This document shows, piece after piece, positions 45,601 through 56,475 of a DNA stretch of 64,000 bases. Both the position numbers and the translations under genes were made by a program. The first letter of the stretch is position 1. Every line of letters starts with the position of its first letter. The notes under the pieces are model-generated. The model was not told where the DNA came from, did no database searches, and saw only the letters and a list, made by a program, of their open reading frames with translations. The DNA comes from Dipteris shenzhenensis. Lineage: Eukaryota; Polypodiophyta; Polypodiopsida; Gleicheniales. The stretch lies in NCBI GenBank assembly GCA_047967505.1, contig CM106540.1; one strand, 5' to 3'.

Positions 45601-48600
45601 CACCCACCGTTGGGCGTTGATGACATCGGTGGGGATGTCATAGGCGTGATTTTCAACCTAATGAGTGATTGAAACTGCATTGTGTAGTGCTTTTAGAGGA
45701 TGAGATTGAAATGTACCCGGAGCGAGGGCCCTCACTACCAATTTTCTCAACAGGGCTCTGCTTTGCATCTTCGGATCAATGATGCCCAATCCTCCCTGGG
45801 CCTGGGGCAAAAGATCACTGTTTGCCAGGCTACCCTGGCTCGGGTGTTACGTGTGCCATCCGATCTTGCCCATAGGAAATTGCGCACCAAGCGCCTCAGC
45901 TGTCCCATGCATCCCTTGTGAAAACACTAGCACGAGGCTATGTACGAGGCAATAGCAAGGAGGACCTGGTTAGCCACCAAGGCCCTTCCTGCAAGAGAGA
46001 GTTTGGCCGAGCTCCTGTACAAAAGCTTGCGCTGAACACTCTCTAGGATTGGGGAGATCTGATGCTCTGCTGAAACATCAATGCCAACTTGGCAGCCAAG
46101 GTATCTCGATGTCAACCCTTGGAATCCACCGGAAGCCTAGTGCTGAGCCCCAATCCTAGATCTCATGTACCTCCTTTGTCGCTTAGAAAAAGCCGATTGA
46201 TTTGGTCCAGTTGATCCTGGAGCATGAGGCTAGACAATACACTGCCAAAGTCTCCCTAACTGCATCCAAGCTCCGAGCTGAGCCCTCTACAAAAAGGGCT
46301 GTGTCATCTGCAAACTCTGAGTCCAAAAGCTCCTCCTCTTGCCGAATCGGGAGCCTCATCCTTGCGAGTCCCGCCAACTGAGACCTTAGAAAATACCCTA
46401 GGGCCTTGGCCACAAAGAGGAATAAGAAAGGAGCAAGGGGGCATTCCTACCGAACCGAGCGGGAAAGCGAAAAGGCCTCCCCCGTGTAACCACCAATAAG
46501 TATCTGGCTCGAACTACCTGCATAGAGGGCGGAGACACCCCTAATCCAGCGATCCGAAAAGCCAAGCCTCTGCATGGTGCCCTCCAAGAAAGACCACTCC
46601 ACTCTCTCATAGGCCTTCTCGAAATCAAAAAGCAAAATCGCAAGAGGCTGAGACTCCTCTCTGGCCCAATCCAGTCCCTCCCAGAAAGTAAAGATGTTGT
46701 CCAGGATACTACGCTCCTGGACAAAACCTGTCTACGTGTCATGGATGATGTCCACTAGGTGAGGGCGAAGCCGCAACCTCAAGACCTTGGCCAAGATCTT
46801 GTACGCAGTGTCAAGGAGAGTGATGGGTCTCCACTGTCTCAGGTCTGAGCGATCCCCTCCCTTCGGGATCAGACATATCCAACCACGACTCCGGGTCGAG
46901 GGGAGACAACCCGTGCCGAAGATCTCCTGAAAAGCCAAGCGGAGGGGGGTCCTAGAAGCACCTGAAGAAAGACGGGGACAGCTTGTTCTCCTCGGGGCAC
47001 TTCTGGGACATAAGAGCCCGAAGGGCCTCCCAAAGCTCCGCATCCAAAAAAGGCGCATCTAACTGACTACACACACTCCGGGAGACCACCTCGAGAACGT
47101 GCGCCCAAATTGAATCTCGGGTTGCCAAAACCAGCAGGGACGACTCCTCGGCCTGGAACAATCGCCGATAGAAATCCAAGGTCACCTCCAAGATCTACTG
47201 CGGATTCGAGTGCATTTGCCCACCACTAGAGTCTCTCAATCTTTGCAACTGTGCGCCAGCTGATCTAGGGCTAGTGGCCTGAAAGAATTGCCTGGTCATC
47301 CTATCACCTTGTTGTACCCATCGAGATCTAGAGGAGTGGTAGGAGTATTCAGCTCGTTTGACCTCAGTATCCTGAAGCTCCAAGCGAGCGCACTCATTTT
47401 GGTTTGCTAACCACTGCGACTCTGAATCCTGCTCTCGAAGATGCTCAATGGAGGCCAAGTCCTGCCGCAAATCCCCCTCTCTCTCTCTCTCTCCCCTAAA
47501 GAGTATGACGGCGGTGCATAGCATGAGTACGAATCTCCTCATTGCTCCGCTGAATTGCCTCAGCTGCCCACATGGCCCAACCTCCCTGCGGGGGGGACTC
47601 AGGCTGCTGCCAATAGCTGTAATACTTTGCTGTACGTCCTCCTCCAAGAGCAAAGCATCTGGAATGCGGACCCCTCTCTGCAGTAGGCCACGATGGGGCT
47701 GCCCTAGGCGATAGGGGAGTGGTTCGAGAGGGGAGTCGCTGTTAGAATACCTGTGGCTCCACCCCTATGCATGGCCCAATCTCCGACATAGTATCTGTCT
47801 AGTCTCTCAAATAGACCATCCTGCCGCCATTGCCCAAAGGAGAAACTGAGACTATCAGGAGACCTAGAGAACTCCAGGGGTCCCGATTGCAAATCGAGAA
47901 AATAAATTGCTCCTAGGTGCTTCTTTCTGAAGCCGGCATCTCAGAATAAGAAGCACCCCCGTGCTTGTCCTCCTCAAACTTGAGATTGTTGAAGTTACCT
48001 CCAACAATCCATGAGTACACATTCGGGAGGGACTCTGTCAACCGCCTCCAGAAGGTGGGTCGCTACTATCTACAAGCTGGGGCATACACATTGAGAACCC
48101 AAATGAGGACTCAACCCCTAAACTATCGACACTAAGTTGTAGAGTCCAATACGTGGCTTGCTTCAGCTGAACCTCGGGTCCCAGGCGAAGCACCCAGACT
48201 GCAACACCCAGCTCCCGACGGTCAACTGAGAAGGCAAGTTGAAAAGTGGCGGTGTGACCATGGTGACCCACGTCTCCCTCCCCTCGGGGCAAGCCACTCC
48301 TCCATCATGTCAAACATTTGCGGCTGCATCATAAGGTCCAATAGTGTGGGAGTCCACTGCTCCTCTCTGGACGCCGCGAAGAGAAACCCCTAGAAAGGGC
48401 ATGACCGCGAGCCAAACACTCCTATAGAGCCTCCTAGAGGTTGCAAAATCAAGACAGACACCCCTAGAGCCATCGGGTATCTGTCAAGGATCTCAAGATA
48501 GTTCCACGGTCCGAGCCGCTAGAACTCTCTAGGCAGAGGCTATCCTGGACGAGGCTTGGGACCTAGAAGCTGTGAAAATGGACCGCCTGAGCTCTACTGC

Positions 48601-51600
48601 ATGGAGGAGGATGCACCAGGACTAGGTTGCGCCTGGGAAGAGGGACCCGGGGCTTGCAGCAAGGAAGAGGACTCTGGCCCCCCCTTGCCTGAAGGCATGG
48701 GTCTAGAAAGAGAAGAGGGACGAGTAACGGAAGGGGCGGAGGGGGCTGCAATCCTAGAGGCGAGGAGGGAGGTGAGTTGGGAGAAGGGGGGGCGGGTGGT
48801 ACGGGTGACTGCAGGTTCAGGGGGAGGGGGTGGGGGGGACTGAGCGGGAGGGGGAGGCGGAGGCGGGGGGGGTTCAGAAAGGGGGGCGGCCTCGATGGAG
48901 GGTCTATTGAGACCTGCTCAGCAGTGGCTTCAGGCTCCTACTGCAAAGGGACCTGGGCGCTCTGCTCTGCTGGCGCCTGTAGCTTAGTCGAGAGATTGAA
49001 GAAGGTCTCCTCCTCCCGCTCCATAGGGACAATCTTTGCCAGCTTCTCCTAAGGTTGGGGATCGCCGATCGGGATCTCTCGTGCTCTCTGACCATAACCC
49101 GATACTTGCGGCACTTGAGGGCTGCCTTGCTGGGCTTCTTGTGTTCAACCTTGGTCCAAGTCCCTTGAGAGGGCTCGACCCAAGGTGTTTGTGACTGCTG
49201 CTGACGATCTAATTGCCTGGCCCGATGCTAGGGAGCCCTCTGCCCTTGCGTGGGCTGAGGGGGAGCCACCTGCTCTTGCCTAGGTTGAGGAGGATCCCTA
49301 CCCTGGCCTCTTAGGCAGTCCTTTTTAAGTGTCCCATCTGTTTGCATCGGAGGTACTTGCCTGGAAGCCCAGAGACCTCAACTCTCTGACGTAGTTCGCC
49401 TCCATCCAAGGTCTCCAGAAGGATATCAGGAAGCGTCTCGGGGGTGTTCACAATCACTCTGAGCCTGGGACCCCCATCATCTGCGACCACTGTGGCTGCC
49501 GAGGGAGGAGGAGACTCCAAGACCGTACCAAAACATCCTCCTATTGACTGGAGAATGGATCGATACTCCTTTGGGAGCCTTGGGAAGTGGAGCGTCACCA
49601 GGAAGCGAGGTACATGGTGAGTCGTGTCCATGTCCTCCACTGTGAAGCCATCATGGTACCAATGGAAGAGGAAGACCAAATGAGGACCAAGAAAGATAGG
49701 GCTCTGCTCCACAAGTGACAAGGTGGTCTCTGGAGAGCTCAGCTGGAGAAGGAAGACCCCTCTCCCATAGATGGTGACCTCCTGGATGTGGTCATCCCCT
49801 AGGGCCAAACTCGCCTGAAGCCAATCCCGAATCTGTCCCCTCGAGGGGGTAAGCCCAACAATCCGGCCGACCAGGGCCCTGTCGTGAAGAGTCTCCACTG
49901 CACTCTGAACCTGTTGCTTATCCTCCGGAGAGAGCAAAACCTTAACAGGATTGGGAGTCGAAGGTGCTGCCATTTGAGCCCCTCTTGCTAGACTAAGGGT
50001 CACTGTCAAGGTTGATCGGTATTTTGAGTGCAAGTCGTCTCTTTGTCTCAAGCAACTCACAAAGCTCCACTACATGAATGCTTAAGGAAAGCCTCAACAA
50101 GTCGTTCGGTGAGTAATTTCAATGTTCTTTGTTTCGAATAGTGCGCTGTGTCTCTCAAAAATCACGTGCAAGGCTTCTCTATTCCCTTATAAGTTGGACC
50201 ATAAACCCAATGGCTGAGTTCTCTGTTTGCAGCGAGATGACCTTCCCCGTATGAGGAGAGAGCCTGAACTCGCTGGCAAAAGCAAAACCGTTGATTTTTT
50301 AATTAACCTTAGCATCTTTAACGGCATGCCTTGTCCTTTCATTTAGTGCATAAAAGCAATAGCATTTTTAGCTGCATGCCCTCTCATTGAGTGCTAGGCT
50401 TCATTATGGCTTGCATGTCCGTTACCTCTGGAGTTCTGTAATAAATTTAATGCAAATTCTTTCAAAGATAAATGTATGAAATGATTAGTGTCCATAATAT
50501 AGCTGTATATTTATGTTTTATATATGCATATGTAATACATGTTTATTAAGGATTTATAAGTCCATGCACGTATCTGCACATGTTGAAGAAACTTGAAGTA
50601 CCAAGTAAGTCAGACAAGCTGCTGGCCTAGGCGGAACACCCACCTTCAAGCTCGAATCAGAGAGTAGTTCCCAGACCAGTCGTGCATGGCCGGAGCTTCA
50701 AGAAACCAGCAAGGTGGCCCAAAATGAATCCCAGGAGCAGCAGGACCACCTGAAGGCACCAAGGGACAAACACGGACTCCTGGGCAGCCAGAAACAACGG
50801 GGACCTTAGGCTCTTGCAAAGTATCTCTGTAAGGTGATCTTAGGGAAGCTCTTCACTGCTCCACCGTGTTCTGCAGGCTGAGCACCCAAAGGATGGATGG
50901 AAGCCCCATAAGGGGCTCCTTTTACAGGGCTGAATGCCCCTGGAATCAGCCGACTCATAGGTTTGTATTACTGTCAACCCTCGATGATGACTGTGGGTGG
51001 CCCTAAAATCACATCAAGAACGAACTCTTTCTGCTGTCCAATGTGACAGCCATCTTGCTTCCCGCATGGCAAGATGGCTGCCACATTGATTCAATGTCTT
51101 CTCCTCGGCTCTCCCCCCTCATAGAGGTGAAAGTGCAAGCATCCTATCCCAGCCTATTGACTGAGAGTGGTATGATACCTCTCGGAGGGGAAGCATAGTG
51201 CCAGTACATGGTCTACCCCAACAAGATGGATGCAAGCAGGATACCACACAAAGCAATGGAAGCTACACAAACCCCTGGATGGCACGGAGAGGAAATGAAA
51301 TGGATGGAACTACGGGACATAATGGCTGCTGATATACCAGAAGATACATGTGAAATCAGGAATCTAGTGACACAGAGAAATTATGGCAAGTCCTGGGGGC
51401 TATTAATCCAATGGAAGTTATGAAATGCAAAAACACCTCAGAGTGAAATTTCAATGTACGAAAGGTATCTAATTTGCAAAATGAGGATCATCACATGATC
51501 TAGGGGTGGAGAGGGTAGGTGCTGCAAGGCCCAGGGTCTGCACAGGGGAGGTAAATGAGCAGCATGTGCTCCTAAGACGTCGAGCCTATGCTCCAATCAG

Positions 51601-51864
51601 AGAAAAGTGCTGACAACAAAGAGAAATTGAAAAATCTGTTTGAACAGCCAGCTAGAAAGCTAGGACGCCACCTAAAGTCTCGGAACACCGCAACAAAATA
51701 CTCGGATTAGCGCACAAGCTAGAACAACAAGTTTTATAAACGTTTTGCTCACAACATAGTAAGTTTTGTAAATGTTTTCTTTCACTAGATGTAAAAGACA
51801 ACTATTAGTTAGTAGTGGTCACCAGTCCCATAGATCCTGAAGGTCTCTTTGAGACTTTAATACA

Positions 51865-51913
<49 letters not shown>

Positions 51914-52769
51914 ATGTGTGAGAACATTTCTTGGTTAATATTTGCTTTACTATTTGTGCATGTGCGCATGGTGATGCTTCTCTCCTCCTTGGGGTTTACC
52001 ATGTGACATGTGAGGATGAGGGTCGTATAAGCCTTCCCCTTGCTTCAACACTCTTCTGCCATAACCAAGGTGCCCAAGGAGGTGGTTGGGCTAGATTGTG
52101 CCATATTTCTTCCTTGTGGTACCCAGTCACCGCATTGTCATGCATCTGCATGTGTGTGACACCATTATTGCACTGCTGCTGCAGCTTTGTGCCGGCACAT
52201 GCTATGAGGCTGCTAGACATTTGCACACACTAGTTGTGTTTGTACAGTTTTCTTGTTAGGCGGCCATCTGTTAGTGGTCCTGTCTGTGACTTCTTGCCCA
52301 TTTGTGGGGATGTCATGCAGGCTGCTCTGCCTTGCTCGCTGCAAGCTCAAGGGAGAGCCAGTTTAATGTGGCATCTGTCTGAGTGGCACTGCAATATACG
52401 TGGGAGCTGATCACTGCACTGCTGCTGCTAGGTGGTGGATTTGTCAGTCCGCCAGCAGGCAGCAGGTCTGCTTTTGATACCATGTTTAATATTGTGGGTC
52501 TTGTGTCCTCTTGGGACCACCTTGAGAGCATTCTTTGCATGGGCAATCTCCTAGATATCCCAGAGATGTGAGTGCTCCTTTCTGTTAGAAATTGACCAAC
52601 AGAGGGTATGCACAGCGGAAGACTGATAGAATAGCTCAGGAGCTCACACAGTGTGGTGTGGGGTGTGGAATCACAAACTTCTTAAACTTATGTGCATAGG
52701 ATAGATGTGCAGATTCATCAATAGACAATGAACCAGCGAGATATATGAACCAGCGAAATAAGAGTGAGT

Positions 52770-52806
<37 letters not shown>

Positions 52807-54322
52807 TAGTTTTTTGGAAGATTTTGTTTCTTGACTTATTTTTGCAACAAGCTTTCTTTCTCTTTTGTTTATTTGACGTATTTTAGTAAGCACTGGGTTT
52901 GCCCAAGAGACTCCGCGGGTCTTTAGAAGCCTAGTATAGCTGCTTATGCTTGGGCACTGATGACGACATAAGTGTTGCTTTGCTTGCTAAGTATGTCTTC
53001 CTTTTGTTTTTCATAAAAGTTTTTGTTTACCTCTTTTTTCTTCTATTTCATTCTCTTTTATTTTCTGTGTAGATTTTTGATCTTTAGAACAACAAAAAAT
53101 TTAAATTTGTATGATTGGACTTATTCTAGTCTTACAAAGGTATATGCCATGTGGCTATGTCAAGTCAACTATTGGAAACCATAATTTGTGCTCAATAGGG
53201 GTAGACTAGTTGTGTCTTGCATCTTTCACACACTCAAGTATATGCTATCCCTGGCTGAAGGTGTGAGAGATACATGTGCGTATCTTCCCCAGCGTGTATT
53301 TGTCCCTCTCTGATTGTGGTTTTCTTGAAAGCATGAGGACATTATTTTATTGAGTTTGCACAAATTTTTCTAAGTACATGTGGTTTTGTAGGTCTATTGC
53401 TGCTGTCCACCATAGTGCAATGATTTTACCATCTTGACTTCACACTTTGTAGGTTTCATAACTGGCAATTTTTTAATCGATATGTCCATGTTTGATGCTT
53501 GCTTATTTTATAATTCTGACAGCTTTAAATAAGGCCAGGTTTAACTTTTTTGGATGCCTGTAGCCTTGTTTCAATTGTTTTGCCTAGATGGGTACTTAAT
53601 TATGATAAACTAGCCTTTTCCCCCTTTTTGTATCCCCATGATTTAGGTTAAGAATTTCTAATGCTTGCAGTATGGCCTGTATCAGCTATTCTTTTTATTT
53701 GACCTACTGTCGTTTCCGAACTATGGCCTGAGGCTTATAATTTTCCATCACATGATCACAGGGAATTGAGGCAAGGACTTTAGGATCTCTTAGGGTTAAA
53801 GGTAAATAAAAAGGGCTGTTGTTAGGACATCCAAGCCTTCAAATGTGAAAATTTTTAGCAAGCTGAAAAGCTAGCTTCATGTTTGGTAGACGGCAAGGCC
53901 TCAGAAGCCTAGATGTCAAAGAAGGCAGGTTGAATAGGCCAATGATGTTCATGTTTCAGTGTGGGACCAAATAGGATTTAGCTTCTTGGAGTCTGCTGAA
54001 TTCTGTAGTTGTGCCAATCTCAGAAGAGGGCTTCCATCTGCTTATGCTGACACTATTCTTCCTGCATTTTTACAGACTAGAGTGCTCAACATCTGCTGTG
54101 GAGCTTAAAGGCGACGCACAGGATTTGGACAGTTTGTCAATTGTAAATAGACTGGCCAGGCATTATGGCACAGGTTTTCCCTTTGATTCTTCTGAGATTG
54201 TATATCTAGAGAACATATCTGAATTTGGTCCTGGCATACGGAGACCACCCCCTCAAAAATATGTAACTGCAGCTCCAATGCCAAGGGCCTTACCAGAATG
54301 TGTAAGATGCCTTTCTCTATAG
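33971..54322 (+). CDS. Plant 'dentin sialophosphoprotein-related' family protein, six exons
   Basis: Exons: 33971-36661, 37183-39332, 39475-39523, 39636-39889, 40012-40122 and 54076-54322. Introns start GT and end AG, and the phases join without a stop to give about 1,833 codons. The N-terminus (GVRDFFEQD, then GNW) and the C-terminus (KRRL-x4-KLMQQL; FKWLDNELAR; KYVTAAPMPRALPECVRCLSL in outline) match the plant-specific family annotated 'dentin sialophosphoprotein-related', with Arabidopsis members near AT5G07940-AT5G07980 as I recall. The name reflects low-complexity composition, not homology to dentin. No enzymatic domain is seen. The protein is Gln/Ser/Asn-rich with basic KKRK-type patches, so a nuclear role is plausible but unproven. 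The start is uncertain: the ATG at 33971 best matches the family, while the frame is open back to 33887. The last intron (40123-54075) carries most of this locus's transposons. Confidence 0.85.
36662..37182 (+). other. Intron 1 (521 bp) with (TG)n microsatellite
   Basis: GTAATT donor and TTTTTACTTGCAG acceptor, phase 0. Contains a TG dinucleotide run at 36861-36883 and a C/T-rich block. Confidence 0.85.
37183..39332 (+). CDS. Exon 2 of the six-exon gene
   Basis: Begins AATCATTCAGTTGAGG and ends AGCAG|GTCTGG (phase 2). It encodes Ser/Gln-rich sequence including SPLSPQSIRLGLGPPS and, near the end, SKKRKNIVPVLVPWH, a basic patch followed by PWH as in the family. Reading into intron 2 gives a stop after about 23 codons. 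Confidence 0.85.
39475..39523 (+). CDS. Exon 3 (49 bp microexon-like)
   Basis: Flanked by TTTATCAG and GTATTC. It supplies SEAELMWANATNRLPQK, matching the conserved AE-x-W-A-x-ATNRL motif of the family. The first base completes a serine codon from exon 2. Confidence 0.9.
39636..39889 (+). CDS. Exon 4 of the six-exon gene
   Basis: Follows GTTTTGTAG and ends at a GTATGT donor. It encodes an acidic start, then SRAKRRLQCTTKLMQQL and YDLAKVVLGDACRL, the best-conserved block of the family. It leaves phase 2. Confidence 0.9.
40012..40122 (+). CDS. Exon 5 of the six-exon gene, NAGNAG acceptor
   Basis: The acceptor is CAGCAG at 40006-40011, so splicing can start at 40009 or 40012. The frame is unchanged and the products differ by one residue (I-R-A versus M-A). 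The exon encodes FLEDFKWLDNELAR and ends at GTAGGG, the donor of the 13,953-bp intron. Confidence 0.88.
40832..41373 (+). repeat. 5' LTR of the intronic Gypsy element
   Basis: TATA box GCCTATAAAAGC at about 41112. CCACGTGG, containing a CACGTG G-box core, occurs near 40939 and 41042. Similarity to the 3' LTR ends near 41373. Confidence 0.85.
41646..42960 (+). pseudogene. Gypsy gag relic with broken zinc knuckle
   Basis: Starts ATGAGCACCCATGAG. A proline/glutamine-rich N-terminus is followed by a stretch of GCTCAGGAAGC-type repeats encoding charged helix (41840-42030). The capsid region follows in several frames: KLNFTRYDGK near 42140, IHLIGEAVTWLLKW near 42265, and a later LRDYECAYELA. The knuckle near 42790 reads CFHSHVPGHNKKDC, where Ser replaces the second Cys. 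Many stops. Confidence 0.75.
43148..43380 (+). pseudogene. Gypsy protease C-terminal remnant
   Basis: DVILGARWWHQF followed by FIYW matches the conserved end of the Gypsy aspartic protease (DVILG-x-W). No active-site D-S/T-G is seen upstream. RT, RNase H and integrase are absent; about 340 bp later the polypurine tract begins. Confidence 0.6.
43720..45352 (+). repeat. 3' LTR of the intronic Gypsy element, split by a solo LTR
   Basis: 43720-43884 and 44954-45352 match the 5' LTR in order. The 5' LTR preserves the uninterrupted CACCTCAGCGAT site where the solo LTR is inserted here. Confidence 0.88.
43885..44948 (+). mobile_element. Solo LTR (1,064 bp) with 5-bp target duplication ACCTC
   Basis: Starts TGTTAGAAATCGACC and ends TTTCCAACA. 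ACCTC flanks it exactly at 43880-43884 and 44949-44953. It contains TATATAGGG near 44409 and a 10-bp hairpin (GACCAGCCAG and CTGGCTGGTC, 44441-44474). No internal coding region remains, as expected after recombination between two LTRs. A truncated relative starts at 52583. Confidence 0.93.
45690..48450 (-). pseudogene. LINE ORF2: APE endonuclease and reverse transcriptase
   Basis: APE domain about 48300-47700: a WIVGGNFN motif (Asp replaced by Asn in GGDFN) and RLDRYYV. A linker follows. The RT domain about 46950-45930 contains WICLIPKGGD, WRPITLLDTAYKI, GFVQERSILDNIF, FDFEKAYERVEWSF, the intact catalytic box FADDTALF (about 46305), and LSLAGRALVANQVLL. KGGLGIIDP-like sequence near 45790 marks the C-terminal region, which then ends abruptly. 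There is a stop just upstream of GFVQERS and several frame changes. The usual downstream zinc-binding domain is absent. Confidence 0.88.
48560..49973 (-). pseudogene. LINE ORF1 (DUF4283 Gag-like plus CCHC remnant)
   Basis: Likely start at the ATG at 49973 (MAAPSTPNPVKVLLSPEDKQ). A DUF4283-like RNA-binding fold follows, with GRIVGLTPSRGQIRDWL, a FLLQLSS segment, and FLVTLHFPRLPKEY. Near 49330 the knuckle reads CKQMGHLKKDC after a frameshift, with the first Cys apparently replaced, because an A-run encodes KRTA and a stop in the open frame. A Pro/Ser-rich tail continues to about 48560 with several stops. Such proteins bind element RNA in the nucleus or cytoplasm. Confidence 0.8.
50001..52582. 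other. Intron sequence without recognised element; (TC)n run
   Basis: A TC dinucleotide repeat lies at 51869-51911. The segment 50580-51200 starts TGTTGAAG and has the mixed composition of an LTR, but no partner was found. No gene. Confidence 0.4.
51869..51911 (+). repeat. (TC)n microsatellite
   Basis: About 21 uninterrupted TC units. Confidence 0.95.
52583..52765 (+). repeat. Truncated second copy of the solo-LTR family
   Basis: TGTTAGAAATTGACCAACAG and about 160 further bases match the left end of the 43885 LTR, including CTCACACAGTGTG, AATCACAAACTTCTTA and GTGCAGA(C/T)TCATCAATA. Similarity ends where an AG microsatellite begins. Confidence 0.88.
52772..52804 (+). repeat. (AG)n microsatellite
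   Basis: About 16 AG units, complementary to the TC run 0.9 kb upstream in the same intron. Confidence 0.95.
54076..54322 (+). CDS. Exon 6 (last coding exon)
   Basis: Acceptor CATTTTTACAG at 54075. It encodes LDSLSIVNRLARHYGTG, an acidic spacer, then PPPQKYVTAAPMPRALPE and a final CVRCLSL before TAG. The ending is the family signature, which proves that the gene continues across the transposon-filled intron. Confidence 0.92.
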
Positions 54323-54560
54323 ATGCCAATTTTTTAAAAGAAACAGATGTCTGCTGTTCTCATTTTCTTTGCGAGTGATTTCATCTATCTTTCTCTAACA
54401 AGGTCCTTTGGCACATCAAAGATATAATTCATCCATATGCAGTGTTACGGTCACATGAATAAGCGTCTCCCTTTCTTAAGTTACTTATCCTTTGTCAATT
54501 ATTGCTGACTTTGATCCTCAGATCCTTGTTACTTCAAATAATGCAAATATGCCTTGGAAG
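54323..54560 (+). other. 3' untranslated region of the six-exon gene (inferred)
   Basis: Follows the stop at 54320-54322 and ends no later than the LTR at 54561. No strong AATAAA is seen. Confidence 0.4.
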
Positions 54561-56475
54561 TTTTACAATAGCTACATAAGAGGGCCAAAGCATTCAAACC
54601 ACCCAGCCACAGATTCCTGTTTGTGAGCGCCTTTTCTCCCCGTTGATGTGTTCTCTTACGTGAGACCTCCTTACAAATGGAGCTCTCCATTTGGAATCCT
54701 TTCCCATGGCAATGCCTGCGAGGTGGGTCCTTCCCAAGGTGCAAGGACCCTTCACTACAGCCCTCTCAAGGGCATTCCATTTGGACCTATAATTAATGCC
54801 TAGGCTTGGAAATACCCCTAGACCCTAGCCCTTCAATCCACATATGCAAGCATTGTCTAGCCCTTGGGTTTCCCGCCTCACAATAACCAAGCCATGGGCT
54901 TTCATGATTATGGTTGACCTAATATTCCCTTCCTCTTAAGAATGGTTTATATTTTGGAAAACAAAATTGGGAAACCTCGGTTGGAGATTGCCTACCCTTT
55001 CCCATGTTGAACTCTCTTGAGGTTTGTCTTTCCACTTAAACCAGATATTGTTGATATGTTGTCTTTTTCTTTTTTCTTGCCCATCTAAAATTTCTTTTGG
55101 TTAATGTGGAAGATGCAGGTTTAATGAGTTCAACTAGGGCTTCATTTCCAATGAGATTGCCATCATCTCCTAAGTTCTTTTTTAGCCTACTTACATGGAA
55201 AGCTGGACGTACTCTACATCCTTATGGTAAGGTTAATTTGTAAGTAAGTTGTGTAATTCTCTTAAGTATTAGAAATGATCCACAATACCTAGGAGGTAAC
55301 TTTGGACATTTACCCATCTTTATAAGACTCTCATTTTATTCAAGCTCCAACGTTCTATGGTGTGGGTTTGCGTAACTTATGGTTCTATCTTAAGCCTTTC
55401 GAATGCTATCTTTAGCTAATTCAAGCATTTGATTTATATCTTCGAGAAAGTTTTCGGCTACATGAATCTTCTCTTTCTTGAGTCTCATTGCAATGGGCCC
55501 TCAAGGTTGAAATCCACACACATCATAAAGGAACTAAAACTTGTAGTTAAATGCTTGGTGCTATTATATGCAAATTCTAATATGGGTAAAGATGATTTCC
55601 AATTAGTTTGTCTTGTACTCACTTATGCTCAAAGTAGATCCTCAACTTTGTGGATGATCCACAATGCTCTTCAAAGTAATTTTCAACCCCATAAATACAA
55701 CCTTTCAAAAGTGGCTATTGAGTTTGCTATCACGGTTAATAACAATACCAGTTGATAGCCCATACAATCTATCTTTGTGCTCCACATATAGATTTGCTAA
55801 TTTGGTAGTTCTTGGAATAAATTGAGCTATCTTGTCCAATCAATCCATAGAGTGGTATCGAGGGGTACCTCCTTTGTGTCTTAGGTAATCTAACAATAAA
55901 ATCCATGGATATACTTTTCCATTTACCAGATGGATCTTGGGATGTGGGAGGCCACCTATCTTAAGGCATTTAACTTTATTGACTTGGCATTTTTGGCACT
56001 TTAAAAAGTGTTGAAGATCCTTATCTATTCCAAGCCAAAAGATTTGCCTTTTAGAATTGCATACGTCTTTTGCATTCTCAGGTGAAAATTTGAGTTTATT
56101 AATCACCATAGTCTACTTTTTCCAAATCCATGGACTCCTCGTGTGTATCTTCTTGTGTATCCTCACCATAAATGGCCTTTCCTTTCCTCGCTCTTTTTAT
56201 GGCTGAAATGACTACTTATTTTGTAGCAGCTTTCAAATTGTACCTTACAATAAATAAATTTAATTACATTCAAGAAAGTTTTCAATGGGGTATCAACAAC
56301 GAACCTTGACTTTGTATGCACACAAAGGCTTGGAAAGAATATTAGGCTATGATACCAATTTTACAATAGCTACAAAGAGGGCCAAAGTATTCAAACTACT
56401 CAGCCACTACAAATTCTTGTGAATGAGCCTCCTTTTTGCCACTTAGTATGGTCTCTTGTGTGAGGTCTGCAGGCG
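54561..56475 (-). mobile_element. Minus-strand Ty3/Gypsy relic with LTR remnants
   Basis: The right repeat (56358-56475) and left repeat (54561 onward, to about 54930) both start, on the plus strand, TTTTACAATAGCTAC and AGAGGGCCAAAG. On the minus strand a primer site TGGTATCATAGCC (56345-56357) lies next to the right repeat, as expected for a 5' LTR. A purine-rich tract lies near 54935. Only integrase sequence survives inside. The right LTR is truncated. Confidence 0.75.
55060..56110 (-). pseudogene. Gypsy integrase relic
   Basis: On the minus strand the zinc-binding region (HFLKCQKCQVNK, about 56010) is followed by GGLPHPKI and WILLLDYL with the first catalytic Asp region. A DRDSKLNSHFWKAL-like stretch lies near 55730, corresponding to the second catalytic Asp region. 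Downstream frames give KMGKCPKLPPRYCGSF and AFHVSRLKK, the chromodomain-side C-terminus (about 55300-55170). Several frameshifts and stops. Confidence 0.8.

Larger units (their letters stand above)
45690..50000 (-). mobile_element. LINE (non-LTR) element, antisense to the host gene
   Basis: Reading on the minus strand: an ORF1 with Gag-like DUF4283 and a knuckle remnant, a proline-rich tail, then ORF2 with APE endonuclease and RT. The 5' end is near 50000-50100. The 3' end is lost within ORF2's C-terminal region near 45690, and no poly-A tail or target duplication was found there. This is unusual, because LINE copies are normally truncated at the 5' end. Stops are few, so it is younger than most relics here. 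Confidence 0.88.

Noticed and set aside
48556-49052. Gly/Glu-rich plus-strand ORFs
   Set aside because: Antisense shadows of the Pro/Ser-rich tail of LINE ORF1.
33971-54322. True dentin sialophosphoprotein homologue
   Set aside because: The family name comes from compositional similarity; the conserved ends are plant-specific and unrelated to the animal protein.
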